A stretch of DNA of 64,000 nucleotides from Rhodoferax aquaticus. Its GTDB lineage: Bacteria; Pseudomonadota; Gammaproteobacteria; Burkholderiales; Burkholderiaceae_C. Positions 53,674 through 61,012 of this stretch are shown here, one piece after another. The first letter of the stretch is position 1. The number at the start of each line of letters is the position of its first letter. The translations under genes and the position numbers were made by a program. Under the pieces are notes generated by a model. The model was given only the letters and a program-made list of their open reading frames with translations. It made no database searches and was not told the origin of the DNA. The stretch is taken from contig NZ_CP036282.1 in assembly GCF_006974105.1 (NCBI RefSeq), forward strand, positions 3,844,001 through 3,908,000. Reading direction: 5' to 3'.

Positions 53674-55262
53674 CGTGTTTTCCCGGTTCGGATTTTGGGG
53701 ATGCCACCGGCGCGCGTGAGCGCAAGCATCCAGAGCATGTGAAGGGCATCAGGGCCATCGTCGTGATCGGCCTCGGGCCAGTGCCGTACCTGGCTATTGA
53801 GGACGGTGTGCGCCTGGTTGAACAGGATCAGTCCGTTGTTGACATGCGGACTCAGCGATTCAATGCGCAGGTCTTTGTCGCTGTGCGGTATCAGGGGCAC
53901 GGCGGGCACCGGCACACCCGCCTTGGCCGATTGCTTGACCAACTCCTGGCGAAAGAACTCCTGAAACTGCACAGACTCAATGCCCCAGACCAGACAACGG
54001 TAATCGCGCTGGAATTCGATGATCCGGCTGATCTGGCGGTCCGGGATCGTGCGAGCGACATAGGCTTCCACCACACTGAGCTTGCCGCTGTTGCGGTCAA
54101 AGCCGCCTACCAGGCAGGCACTGGGGTCGCGGCTCTTGTTGTTCTTGCCCAGGCTGGGGTCATGTGCGCCATAGAACACCCAGTCGCGGCACGGTTGCAC
54201 CCAGTACTGCATGTTCTGAAAGAACCCGTTTTCGTCGTTGGTCGGGTCGTTCTGGTACTCACAGTCAAAGGCGTGGTGGTCACTGGCACGAATCTTCATC
54301 AGGCGCAGCAGTGGACGCACGGTGGGCCAGCTCACCTGTGCGCCCTGATCCATATCGGCGCGGTGTTCGGCATAGAAAGCGTCGGATACTTCCTCGCCTT
54401 CGTTGATGAACAGCTCTTCCCACTGCTGCCAGAGGTCCATGCGATCCGGCCAGCGAGCGATTGCCTTGAATTTGACACGCTTCCACAGCGGGTTACGGTG
54501 GAAGCGATTGGCGACCGAGTCGTAATGCAGGATGGTGTTCAGATACAGGATATGCATCGACCCATCGGGTGGCCCCAGTGGCATCACTACCTTCTTGACC
54601 CAAGCCTCGGTCTTGTCGCGCTGCTCTTTGCTGCGCACGTTCTCATCGTTCTCAATATCGTCCAGCAGCACGAAGCCGGGACGGTGTGGGCCATGGCGCA
54701 GGCCGCGCATCTTCTTGCCGGAGCCGAAGGCCTGCACCTTACGGCCATTGGCCGTAACGATGACACCGGCATTCCACACCCGACCACGGCCGCAGGAATT
54801 GGGGAAGTCCATCGCCAGGCGTGGATTGCTTTCCAGCTCCACCTTCACGGCTTCCAACATGGTCGCCGCCTGGTCAAAGCTGTCCATCACGATAGGGATA
54901 AACCACTGGCGGTCGGTGACCACCAGCCACAGAGTGATCAATTGGGTTCCCAAGGTGGACTTGGCTTCACCACGGGGCGCGGAGACCTCAATAAGCTGCC
55001 CCACCGACTTGTCCAGCATGCCTGGAACGTTGTCATAAAACCAACGGTGAAACAGCGATGGATCGCCCTTGATGTAGTGCGGGAAGTAGGTCTTGCAGAA
55101 GAACTCATAGTCCTTCTGCGCACGCGTGGCGCGCTGATCGCGGGCAGCATGGTCGGTGGCAAAGCCATCGCATTCCGCCTCCACCAGGCGACGCTGTTCG
55201 TCCGCAAAGGCGCGCAGTTCCTCCAGGAACTGTTTGTCTTTGAGCTGGCGCTGTTTGGCCAT
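53670..55262 (-). CDS. Phage terminase large subunit, Mu gp28-like
   Basis: This 530-residue packaging motor and nuclease has a Walker-A-like SAPRGEAKST near 94 (with Glu-Ala before the Lys-Ser-Thr), Walker B FVLLDDIEND near 196, and a C-terminal RNase H-like nuclease that begins GAHDPSLGK near 366 with a further acidic site DHDDGPDALHML near 503. It overlaps the small subunit gene by 1 base (TGATG). Mu-like phages use this type for headful packaging of integrated copies. Confidence 0.93.
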   Translation of the reverse strand: MAKQRQLKDKQFLEELRAFADEQRRLVEAECDGFATDHAARDQRATRAQKDYEFFCKTYFPHYIKGDPSLFHRWFYDNVPGMLDKSVGQLIEVSAPRGEAKSTLGTQLITLWLVVTDRQWFIPIVMDSFDQAATMLEAVKVELESNPRLAMDFPNSCGRGRVWNAGVIVTANGRKVQAFGSGKKMRGLRHGPHRPGFVLLDDIENDENVRSKEQRDKTEAWVKKVVMPLGPPDGSMHILYLNTILHYDSVANRFHRNPLWKRVKFKAIARWPDRMDLWQQWEELFINEGEEVSDAFYAEHRADMDQGAQVSWPTVRPLLRLMKIRASDHHAFDCEYQNDPTNDENGFFQNMQYWVQPCRDWVFYGAHDPSLGKNNKSRDPSACLVGGFDRNSGKLSVVEAYVARTIPDRQISRIIEFQRDYRCLVWGIESVQFQEFFRQELVKQSAKAGVPVPAVPLIPHSDKDLRIESLSPHVNNGLILFNQAHTVLNSQVRHWPEADHDDGPDALHMLWMLALTRAGGIPKIRTGKTR

Positions 55263-55771
55263 CAGGCACCGCTCCCACCGAACTCGCGCACCAGATCGTC
55301 GCCAGCCGCTTCCGTGATCTCAATGAACTGCTCGCGCAGCTTGGGGTAGCGCCCGGCGATAAAGACCGACAGGAACTTGAGCACATCCATGGCCACCGCC
55401 AGGCGGTTGGCGTTGGGCATGGCCCGGCTGGCGGCACCGATGGCCTTGTTGTAGCCATCCATCAAGCGGACCATGATGTCTGCCCGCTGGGCGGCTGGCA
55501 TCTTGGGGTCTTTCTTGACTTCTTCCAGGGTGGCCAGAAACTGCTCAGCCAAGCTGCCCAGCACTTCGTTGGCCATTTCCTCAATACCGCTTTTGGTCAT
55601 TCGGCGGGCATTGCGCTGAATGTCCCAGTCGTTGCCTTCTTCCGCGTCCTGGCGCTTCCAGTTGCGGGCGGTGTTGTACGGCACCTTGCACGCCTCAGCC
55701 GCCGTGGCCAGGGGCAAGCCTTGCACGTACTTGGCGCGCACCTTGTTGCGGGTGGAGCGGTCGTAGGCCAT
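55262..55771 (-). CDS. Phage terminase small subunit, DUF1804 family
   Basis: The 169-residue protein has an N-terminal helix-turn-helix (LPLATAAEACKVPYNTARNWKRQ, 19-41) that would recognise the packaging site, followed by helical oligomerisation segments. DUF1804 proteins precede the gp28-like terminase in transposable phages. It is separated from the next upstream gene by 3 bases. Confidence 0.85.
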   Translation of the reverse strand: MAYDRSTRNKVRAKYVQGLPLATAAEACKVPYNTARNWKRQDAEEGNDWDIQRNARRMTKSGIEEMANEVLGSLAEQFLATLEEVKKDPKMPAAQRADIMVRLMDGYNKAIGAASRAMPNANRLAVAMDVLKFLSVFIAGRYPKLREQFIEITEAAGDDLVREFGGSGA

Positions 55772-55774
55772 TGC

Positions 55775-56059
55775 TCAGTGGCCTAGGTACTTCATGGCGG
55801 CAATGCCAGCCGCAACGATAGCGCCAGACAGTGCGCCGGTACCGGCTGCACGCATAGCCGTTCCGCGTTCGTTTTGCTCCAGGGTTGCCAGGCGCTTTTC
55901 AATGCCATCAAAGCGCACACCAACGGACTTTGAAAGGTCTTCAATGCGGGTTTGCGTGGCGGTGTGGTTCTGACGGATGAGGTCAGTCAGTGCCGATAGC
56001 TGGCCTTTGACTTGGCCCAGTTCCACCAGCACCGTGGTGTTGTTATCAGGAGCGCTCAT
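55775..56059 (-). CDS. Phage coiled-coil protein with C-terminal membrane segment
   Basis: The 94-residue protein has a coiled-coil-like body (SKSVGVRFDGIEKRLATLEQNERG, 43-66) and a C-terminal hydrophobic segment (TGALSGAIVAAGIAAM, 74-89). The arrangement resembles XhlA-type or Mu gp25-type proteins from phage operons. It starts at an ATGA overlap with the DksA-type gene. The function is unknown. Confidence 0.75.
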   Translation of the reverse strand: MSAPDNNTTVLVELGQVKGQLSALTDLIRQNHTATQTRIEDLSKSVGVRFDGIEKRLATLEQNERGTAMRAAGTGALSGAIVAAGIAAMKYLGH

Positions 56060-56268
56060 TTTTTATAAATCCTCTCAAAAATCTGTTGGCATGCGATGCA
56101 GCGGATCGCGCTGGGAAATGCTTTGCGCCGCTTGGCGGGGATACGCTCTTCGCAGTCCTCGCAATGGGCTTGGCCTTGGGCGCTCAACGTTCGGCGCACT
56201 TGCGCCAAGGCATCAGAGCGGCGATCCAGTTCGAGCTGGCTGGCTTGTTCGTGAAACTTTTCGTCCAT
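56056..56268 (-). CDS. TraR/DksA-type C4 zinc finger protein
   Basis: The 70-residue protein has the TraR/DksA C4 finger CEDCEERIPAKRR...CIACQQ (about 36-61), which binds Zn and lets such proteins enter the RNA polymerase secondary channel. The coiled-coil arm is short, as in TraR. The start may be ATG 56268 or GTG 56274 (overlapping the Rz stop). It may modify host transcription during lytic growth. Confidence 0.85.
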   Translation of the reverse strand: MDEKFHEQASQLELDRRSDALAQVRRTLSAQGQAHCEDCEERIPAKRRKAFPSAIRCIACQQIFERIYKK

Positions 56269-56270
56269 GC

Positions 56271-56768
56271 TCACCAGTCAATCAGGGCGTTGAGCCGGGC
56301 GCGGCAGAGGTCGTACTGGGTACGGGCGTTGCTGGCCCACTGAGCGACATCGGTATCGGTGGCAGCGGTTCCATCCGCTGCAGCAGGGCTTGCGGTGGGC
56401 GTGGGCAGATGGGCGGCTCGGTCCTCTGCAGCAGGCTGGTTGAGCAGCCGGACAACATCGCCAGACAGGCAAGCGCGGCCGGTAGTTTTTGAAGCAATTG
56501 CATTTTTCAGCTCCTGGTCTTTGTGGGTGAGCGTGGATTCGGCGAGTTGCAGGCGGGCCGTGAGTTCATTGCCATGGGCATTGGCGGTCTTGAGGGCATC
56601 AATGTCGGCTTGGCGTGCCGTCGCTATCGCTCGCGCCTGGTTGCGTTCCATCGTGGCGATGCGCTCCTGGTAGTGAGGGACAAGCACCAAGGCGGACATT
56701 GCGGCACCTGTGGCCGCAGCCACCAGAGCGAGCAAGGTGAGCCCCCAACGTTCAAACCATGTGGTCAT
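56271..56768 (-). CDS. Rz-like i-spanin
   Basis: The 165-residue protein has an N-terminal membrane anchor (about 8-30, LLALVAAATGAAMSALVLV) and a periplasmic coiled coil (ERNQARAIATARQADIDALK and on). Three features identify it as the inner-membrane spanin: the topology, its place right after the transglycosylase, and an Rz1-type lipoprotein frame inside it. ATG 56768 overlaps the upstream stop as ATGA and is preferred over ATG 56774. It fuses membranes in the last step of lysis. Confidence 0.82.
   Translation of the reverse strand: MTTWFERWGLTLLALVAAATGAAMSALVLVPHYQERIATMERNQARAIATARQADIDALKTANAHGNELTARLQLAESTLTHKDQELKNAIASKTTGRACLSGDVVRLLNQPAAEDRAAHLPTPTASPAAADGTAATDTDVAQWASNARTQYDLCRARLNALIDW
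56282..56503 (-). CDS. Rz1-like o-spanin lipoprotein, embedded in the Rz gene
   Basis: In a different frame within the Rz gene, a 73-residue protein starts MQLLQKLPAALACLAML and has a lipobox LSGC with Cys near 20. A short proline-rich mature part follows (PPICPRPPQ, PLPPIPMS). A lipoprotein signal plus proline-rich tail fully nested in Rz is the classic Rz1 arrangement. It would sit in the outer membrane and pair with Rz. Its stop lies 11 bases inside the Rz stop. Confidence 0.8.
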   Translation of the reverse strand: MQLLQKLPAALACLAMLSGCSTSLLQRTEPPICPRPPQALLQRMEPLPPIPMSLSGPATPVPSTTSAAPGSTP

Positions 56769-57487
56769 TGGCATGCTCCATTTCCCCAGGTGAGGTAAAG
56801 CGGCTCGTACTTAAGCAGGATCACTTCTGGGTAGTGCTGGTTTTCACGCTGGGATGCGGGCGTGATGCCAGGATTGATTGCGCAAGTGCCGCCCAGGCAA
56901 AGGCCTGGTTGCTGGCTGAGCTTCTGGCGTTTGTAGACCCAGCCCAGGCCGCCGTTGTAGGCGCTCAGTGCAAAGGCCATGTCCTGGCATTCGTCGTCTG
57001 CCTGGACGCGATCTGCCAACCATTTGTCGTAAGTGACCAGAGCGCGCAGCGACCAGGTGGGATTGGTGGGCGCGCGCTCGTACAAGCCAGGGTACAGCCC
57101 GCCGATCCAGTTGGATGTGGAGGGCATGAACTGCGCCAGGCCTACCGCTCCCACCGGCGAGCGGGCATCCAGCCGCCAGCGGCTCTCCTGGTGCACCTGC
57201 GCAGCAAAGGTGGCTACGGGTGCCTGCAGGCCCCAAGCGAATTGGGCCTCGCGCTTGAGCGTGAGTTGGTAACGCGCTGCCTCGCGGGGTATTGGCTGGG
57301 CCTGCGCAACACGTATGAACGATGCCGCCATAAAGGCAATCAACTGCATGGCCATGAATGCCAGTAGCCAGATGGCGAGGCGGCGCATGTGCGCACGTTG
57401 TACCCAGCCACTGGCCCGTGCGCGTGCAGCAGAGCGCTCACGCGTGTATGCCTTCCAACGCTTCTGACTGTTCGTCAGGTAGCCCAT
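56765..57487 (-). CDS. Phage endolysin, lytic transglycosylase (SLT) type
   Basis: The 240-residue protein has a basic N-terminus, then a hydrophobic anchor (about 37-58) that ends in AQAQP and could be a signal-anchor-release or Sec signal. The SLT domain follows: catalytic Glu in VHQESRWRLDARSPVGAVGLAQFMP near 99, and AFALSAYNGGLGWVYKRQ near 171. It is similar in type to the BcepMu lysis enzyme. It is flanked by holin and spanin genes. Confidence 0.88.
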   Translation of the reverse strand: MGYLTNSQKRWKAYTRERSAARARASGWVQRAHMRRLAIWLLAFMAMQLIAFMAASFIRVAQAQPIPREAARYQLTLKREAQFAWGLQAPVATFAAQVHQESRWRLDARSPVGAVGLAQFMPSTSNWIGGLYPGLYERAPTNPTWSLRALVTYDKWLADRVQADDECQDMAFALSAYNGGLGWVYKRQKLSQQPGLCLGGTCAINPGITPASQRENQHYPEVILLKYEPLYLTWGNGACQ

Positions 57488-57488
57488 G

Positions 57489-57839
57489 TCAGGCTCCCAG
57501 GCCCACGCAAATCAGGCAGGCCGCTACAACGATGGCACGGCGCATCATGGAAGCCCCGAAATTGCCAGCGCCTACGAACACACCTTCAATCAACTCAGGC
57601 TGTTCTACCTCGCAAGTTGCAGCCGTTCCCGCTTCCAGCAGATAGGTGTGTGGCCGGTCATATGGAAACAGTGCACGGTCAAGCCAGTAGCCACCCCAAC
57701 CTCCCAAGGACATCAGGTGGGCCTTGTAGGCAGTCACCGCCACCAGCGTGCCAGGCATGTACGCCTGCAGCAGCATCGACAGGCCTATGAGTGCCAGGGT
57801 CAGCACCAGGCACAACAACATACGGGGAAGAGTAAACAT
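57489..57839 (-). CDS. Putative phage holin
   Basis: The 116-residue protein has three hydrophobic segments: about 6-26 (MLLCLVLTLALIGLSMLL), a weaker one around 36-54 with the motif SLGGWGGYWLDR, and 96-114 (RRAIVVAACLICVGLG). The GGWGGYWLDR...FPYDRPH motif occurs in holin-position proteins of BcepMu-type phages. It is the first gene of the leftward late block and sits one base before the endolysin gene. The identity as holin rests on topology and position. Confidence 0.72.
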   Translation of the reverse strand: MFTLPRMLLCLVLTLALIGLSMLLQAYMPGTLVAVTAYKAHLMSLGGWGGYWLDRALFPYDRPHTYLLEAGTAATCEVEQPELIEGVFVGAGNFGASMMRRAIVVAACLICVGLGA

Positions 57840-57853
57840 GACCGCCTCCAGAC

Positions 57854-57881
57854 AAAAAAAGGACTACAAAAAAGTAGTCCT
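57854..57881 (-). terminator. Leftward terminator in front of the late block
   Basis: On the - strand AGGACTAC, a T-rich loop and GTAGTCC form a 7-8 base-pair stem followed by seven T. It lies 15 bases upstream of the holin start, so it would end the repressor transcript before the lysis and head genes unless overridden. Confidence 0.7.
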
Positions 57882-57986
57882 CAGTGTCTGGATTTGGGGC
57901 GGCTAGGTCATGGTGAAGTGTTTCACCGTGAGGCTATTTGTTTCGAGTGATGCAATCCGTGTCTTACCAACTTTGGGAGTGTGGCG

Positions 57987-58184
57987 ATGTTTGGAAAAGC
58001 ACATGAGAGCGCGATAAATATCGCTGCAAATTGCCCGTCTAGGCTGCTGTTGCGCATTGCAAGAGCGCTAAAGGTTGCGATTGGGCGCGGGGAAACTGTG
58101 CAGCAGTTTAGAACGCGGCTGACCTGCAAACAGATGAACGACAACATGGAGGAGATGGCCTCCCTGATGCGTGTTAAGGGCTGA
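57987..58184 (+). CDS. Small basic phage protein, uncertain
   Basis: This frame of 65 residues starts MFGKAHESAINIAANC and is basic, with a Cys near 16 and 47. GGGAG lies about 9 bases upstream of the ATG at 57987. It is the only rightward frame in the 334-base gap between the holin and the 182-residue membrane gene and overlaps the end of the latter by 11 bases. A short inverted repeat GGTGAA/TTCACC (57912-57927) lies upstream. No family is recognised. Confidence 0.4.
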   Translation: MFGKAHESAINIAANCPSRLLLRIARALKVAIGRGETVQQFRTRLTCKQMNDNMEEMASLMRVKG

Positions 58185-58722
58185 CCTTTTTGCGCCTAGG
58201 CTTTGGTGGCGGTAAATTGGCAATCGCCTCTTGCACAATTTGATCAATGCGTTCCTCTTGCGTGGCCCGCGTATCTGCGTCAATTGCAAACGGAAGCGCA
58301 TCAAACATTGCAGCCTGGTTGGTGCGAACAACTTCGGCCCGGCTCTCCAAGGTTTTTAAGACTTTGGTTTTTTCGATGATGTCGAGACTTTCGCCGATGA
58401 TTTGCAAGTGCCGGGCGGATTCGGCGAATGCCGGGTAGCGGTCTAGAACCTCTTGCATCGTCAACTTGGAAGCCGGGTAACCGTTCGCGCTGGCAATGAG
58501 CATTGCCACCTCTGAAAACTGCTGCTGGTATTTGTCTTCTTCCACTGCCTTCATGGCTGACGCCATGGAAAACTTGCCAGCCTGCATCTGATTTTTGATG
58601 GCCTCGGCAACACGCGCCTCTGCCGGGTCTTCGGGCTTGAAAGCGCGATGCTCCAATTTGCCGCGCTTGAGTTGGCGAAGGGTCCAGAACACACCTACCA
58701 GGCCGAGTAGTAACCACCACAT
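58174..58722 (-). CDS. Unknown membrane-anchored phage protein beside the repressor
   Basis: The 182-residue protein has an N-terminal membrane segment (residues 2-14, WWLLLGLVGVFWT) followed by a basic stop-transfer (RQLKRGKLEHR) and a helical cytoplasmic body (VAEAIKNQMQAGKFSM, TMQEVLDRYPAFAESARHLQ), ending in a Pro/Lys tail. It lies 2 bases after the repressor gene on the same strand, so it is probably expressed in lysogens. No family is recognised. Superinfection immunity or host phenotype change is a guess from position. Confidence 0.65.
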   Translation of the reverse strand: MWWLLLGLVGVFWTLRQLKRGKLEHRAFKPEDPAEARVAEAIKNQMQAGKFSMASAMKAVEEDKYQQQFSEVAMLIASANGYPASKLTMQEVLDRYPAFAESARHLQIIGESLDIIEKTKVLKTLESRAEVVRTNQAAMFDALPFAIDADTRATQEERIDQIVQEAIANLPPPKPRRKKVSP

Positions 58723-58724
58723 GT

Positions 58725-59156
58725 TCAGCCCTTCTTGGCGCGAGGCTTCGTTGCGGGCTTGGTTCTATTCGGTTTGTAGTCCGCCACTAAATCTATGTCC
58801 GGCGCTGCGGCTGCGGGTGGTTGTGCAGCGCCTGCCATGACGACAGCTTGACGGATGAACTCTTGGCTCGCTTTGGGGGCTTTGCGGTAGGCCTCAATCA
58901 GAGTCCGCTCATCCTCTGAAAGTTCGGTGGCTTCGGAAGTCTCGCCTGTGACCAAGTATGTCAGGTCAATGGGCGATTTGAGTTGTTTGAAGTTACCCGC
59001 CAAATTTTGCAAATACGAAATATCCGGGAGTCGCTCCCCGGCCTCGTAGTTTTGCTGGCCGCGTTTGCTAACCCCCCCCAACGCGCCCATACCTTCTTGG
59101 CTCTGCATCTTTTCTTGACGGAGAGCCCGCAGTCGCTCTGAAAAAGAAATACTCAT
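58725..59156 (-). CDS. Phage repressor, XRE-type
   Basis: The 143-residue protein has an N-terminal HTH (about 5-55; ERLRALRQEKMQSQEGMGALGGVSKRGQQNYEAGERLPD) and a C-terminal helical region with an Ala/Pro linker and a Lys-rich end. It is leftward and divergent from the Ner-like gene, so it is the likely lysogeny regulator (c-like). ATG 59156 is preferred; the longer frame opens with TTG. No LexA-type peptidase residues are visible. Confidence 0.85.
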   Translation of the reverse strand: MSISFSERLRALRQEKMQSQEGMGALGGVSKRGQQNYEAGERLPDISYLQNLAGNFKQLKSPIDLTYLVTGETSEATELSEDERTLIEAYRKAPKASQEFIRQAVVMAGAAQPPAAAAPDIDLVADYKPNRTKPATKPRAKKG

Positions 59157-59171
59157 TTGTTCGCCTTTTAT

Positions 59172-59200
59172 TTGCAAAGCACCCGTTTGTGCGTTATAGT
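59172..59200 (+). promoter_or_regulatory. Candidate early promoter of the prophage
   Basis: TTGCAA (59172-59177) and TATAGT (59195-59200) are spaced by 17 bases, with a predicted start near 59207 and the Ner-like ATG at 59240. Around it TTTGTTCGCC and TTTGTGCGTT are repeated in the same direction, and TTTGCAAA is palindromic: candidate repressor or Ner operators. Confidence 0.6.
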
Positions 59201-59239
59201 TTTACCCATGTTCAAAACTTAATAGGAAAGGGCAAGAAC

Positions 59240-59473
59240 ATGGAGCCAGCAGATATTAAAGCAGCGATAGAGAAAGCGGGAACAAATCAAGCCGCGATTG
59301 CCCGCTATCTCGGTATGACCACGGGCCACATCGCTCAAGTGGTGAATAAAAAGGTACGCAGCGCCCGCGTGGAAGCTGAGCTTCAAAAGATCACCGGTCG
59401 GCCCGTTTACGACGCCCCCGCCAATAAACGTGGCCGGACGATGGGTGTGTGGGACGGACGGATTGCAGCGTGA
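59240..59473 (+). CDS. ner: Ner-like DNA-binding protein
   Basis: This 77-residue single-HTH protein (IKAAIEKAGTNQAAIARYLG, then TTGHIAQVVNKKVRSARVEAEL) resembles the Ner/Nlp family of Mu-like phages, which dampens early and repressor transcription. ATG 59240 follows AGGAAAGGG and is preferred over a GTG 17 codons earlier that would precede the predicted transcript start. It overlaps the next gene (GTGA). Confidence 0.82.
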   Translation: MEPADIKAAIEKAGTNQAAIARYLGMTTGHIAQVVNKKVRSARVEAELQKITGRPVYDAPANKRGRTMGVWDGRIAA

Positions 59474-59703
59474 TCATCGCCGCCACACTGACCAAAGACC
59501 GCCATGGTCAGCCGCTGGTGGTGCTTGATGGCCAGCCCTTCAACGGACTAGAGATTCGCCCCGGCGAGTTACGCCAGATGGCGCAGCAACTCAACGTGCT
59601 TGCCGACATGGCGACCAAGCTGCCATTGGGAAGCAAGCACTTTGTACCCACCAAAGTAGTGATGAAGCCGCTGGTGAAAGAAACCAACCGGGGTGCGGCA
59701 TGA
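59470..59703 (+). CDS. Unknown early phage protein, 77 residues
   Basis: The frame starts at GTG 59470, overlapping the Ner-like stop. The protein is small and soluble; the segment LVVLDGQPFNGLEIRPGEL near 15-33 looks like a compact beta-rich fold followed by a helix (LRQMAQQLNVLADMATKL). It overlaps the next gene by 4 bases (ATGA). No family is recognised. Confidence 0.7.
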   Translation: MIIAATLTKDRHGQPLVVLDGQPFNGLEIRPGELRQMAQQLNVLADMATKLPLGSKHFVPTKVVMKPLVKETNRGAA

Positions 59704-59939
59704 GCAAAGACGCTGGATTTGCGAATGACTGGCAAGAGCTAGGCGCAGAGGTGGTTGCCTTTATTTGCGAAAAGCTAAGTATCAAACCCAGTCAATTCAA
59801 CGCAGAAGCGGCCACCCAGCAAGCGGCTGATTTAGCCAAAGGGATGGGCCAGGCGGCTCTTCTGTATTTACGCGTTGAGAACGCGAAGGCACAGACGCAA
59901 TTGGTAATTGCAAAAACCCGACACCAATCAAAAGGATGA
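59700..59939 (+). CDS. Unknown early phage protein, 79 residues
   Basis: This small helical protein (WQELGAEVVAFICEKLSI; AATQQAADLAKGMGQAALLYLRVE) has no membrane segment or metal motif. It starts at an ATGA overlap. The family is unknown to me. Confidence 0.7.
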   Translation: MSKDAGFANDWQELGAEVVAFICEKLSIKPSQFNAEAATQQAADLAKGMGQAALLYLRVENAKAQTQLVIAKTRHQSKG

Positions 59940-59942
59940 ATG

Positions 59943-60977
59943 ATGGCAAAAAAGAATGAAGTGGCGATCAATGGCGAAAACGGCGGCGCAGGCCGTGATC
60001 TTTTGAATCAACTGCTGGGCCAAGCACAGGCACTCAATGCAGCCGGTGAATTTCTCCGAACGTTCGGAGTCTCCAAGATAGCTATCGTCAAAGAAAACAA
60101 GCTATATCAACAACTTAGCGGTATGAGTACTCCGAACGGTTCGGAGTTGCGCGGAACATGGCAAGAGTTCTGCGGCCTCCTCGGCGTGTCTGTTGACAAG
60201 GCCGATGAGGACATCAAGAACGTCAAGGCATTTGGCGAGAACGCGCTTGAAATGATGACGCGGATTGGGATTGGCTACCGCGAGCTTCGGCAATTCCGCA
60301 GGCTTCCAGATGATGAGCAAAAGGCATTGGTCGAAGTTGCGTCAACTGGCGACAAGGATGCCCTAATCGATTTCGCTGAGGCAGTGATCGCCAGGCACGC
60401 AAGGGAAAAGGCTGTACTCAAGCAAGAGGTCGAAGACCTTGCTGCCCACAACACTGATTTGGGAACCCAGCGTGATAAGGCGCAAAACGACCTAAAGGCC
60501 ATGGAAAAGAAGGTGCGCCGCGCCGCCCGCGATGAAGAAGACATGGTGGTGCCGCTGGTGGTGGCCGATGTGCGCGCCGAGCTGGCTGCATTGATCAAGA
60601 AGGCTGAGCTGGCGGTGACTTCCCTGCACCCGATTGGTGTGGAGGTGGTCGGTCTGGTCTCCCACGCCGATGCCGCCGAATGGGTTGAGCCCACCCTGCG
60701 CTTGGGACTCTCCGGCCTGCTGGCGGTGCGTGAGCTGGTGGACGGCAGCATCAAGAGCTTTGCCGAGGCCATGGGCGATAGCGCCAAGCGCCTGCGCAGC
60801 CAGCCCGACACCTTGAGTTTCCTGGACGCCAGCGAAATCAAGTCGGTGGCAGAAGAGTGGGCGCGCCTGACAGCAGTGCACCAGCACGAAGCGGCCCTGC
60901 GTGAGCACGAACGCGCACAAGCCAAGCCACGTGGCAAGGGCCGTCCCGCCAAAGCGCCGGACGCTCCCAAGGCCTGA
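59943..60977 (+). CDS. Early phage protein of unknown function, 344 residues
   Basis: The first 130 residues carry a patterned domain (LLGQAQALNAAGEFLRTFGVS near 23; GTWQEFCGLLGVSVDKADEDIKN near 71; GYRELRQFRRLPDDEQK near 110). A long coiled coil follows (KAVLKQEVEDLAAHNTDLG near 156-190), then a helical C-terminal domain and a Lys/Pro/Ala tail. ATG 59943 is chosen for spacing from AAAGGA; ATG 59940 is equally possible. It lies between the regulatory genes and transposase, where BcepMu-type phages have uncharacterised early genes. Confidence 0.75.
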   Translation: MAKKNEVAINGENGGAGRDLLNQLLGQAQALNAAGEFLRTFGVSKIAIVKENKLYQQLSGMSTPNGSELRGTWQEFCGLLGVSVDKADEDIKNVKAFGENALEMMTRIGIGYRELRQFRRLPDDEQKALVEVASTGDKDALIDFAEAVIARHAREKAVLKQEVEDLAAHNTDLGTQRDKAQNDLKAMEKKVRRAARDEEDMVVPLVVADVRAELAALIKKAELAVTSLHPIGVEVVGLVSHADAAEWVEPTLRLGLSGLLAVRELVDGSIKSFAEAMGDSAKRLRSQPDTLSFLDASEIKSVAEEWARLTAVHQHEAALREHERAQAKPRGKGRPAKAPDAPKA

Positions 60978-61012
60978 GCCCCGTCGGACACCCCACCCCC
61001 TTTAGGTGACCT

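Noticed and set aside
53739..55349. 536-codon + frame opposite the terminase gene
   Set aside because: No domain signatures, while the - frame has Walker A/B and nuclease motifs; it is a mirror of conserved terminase codons.
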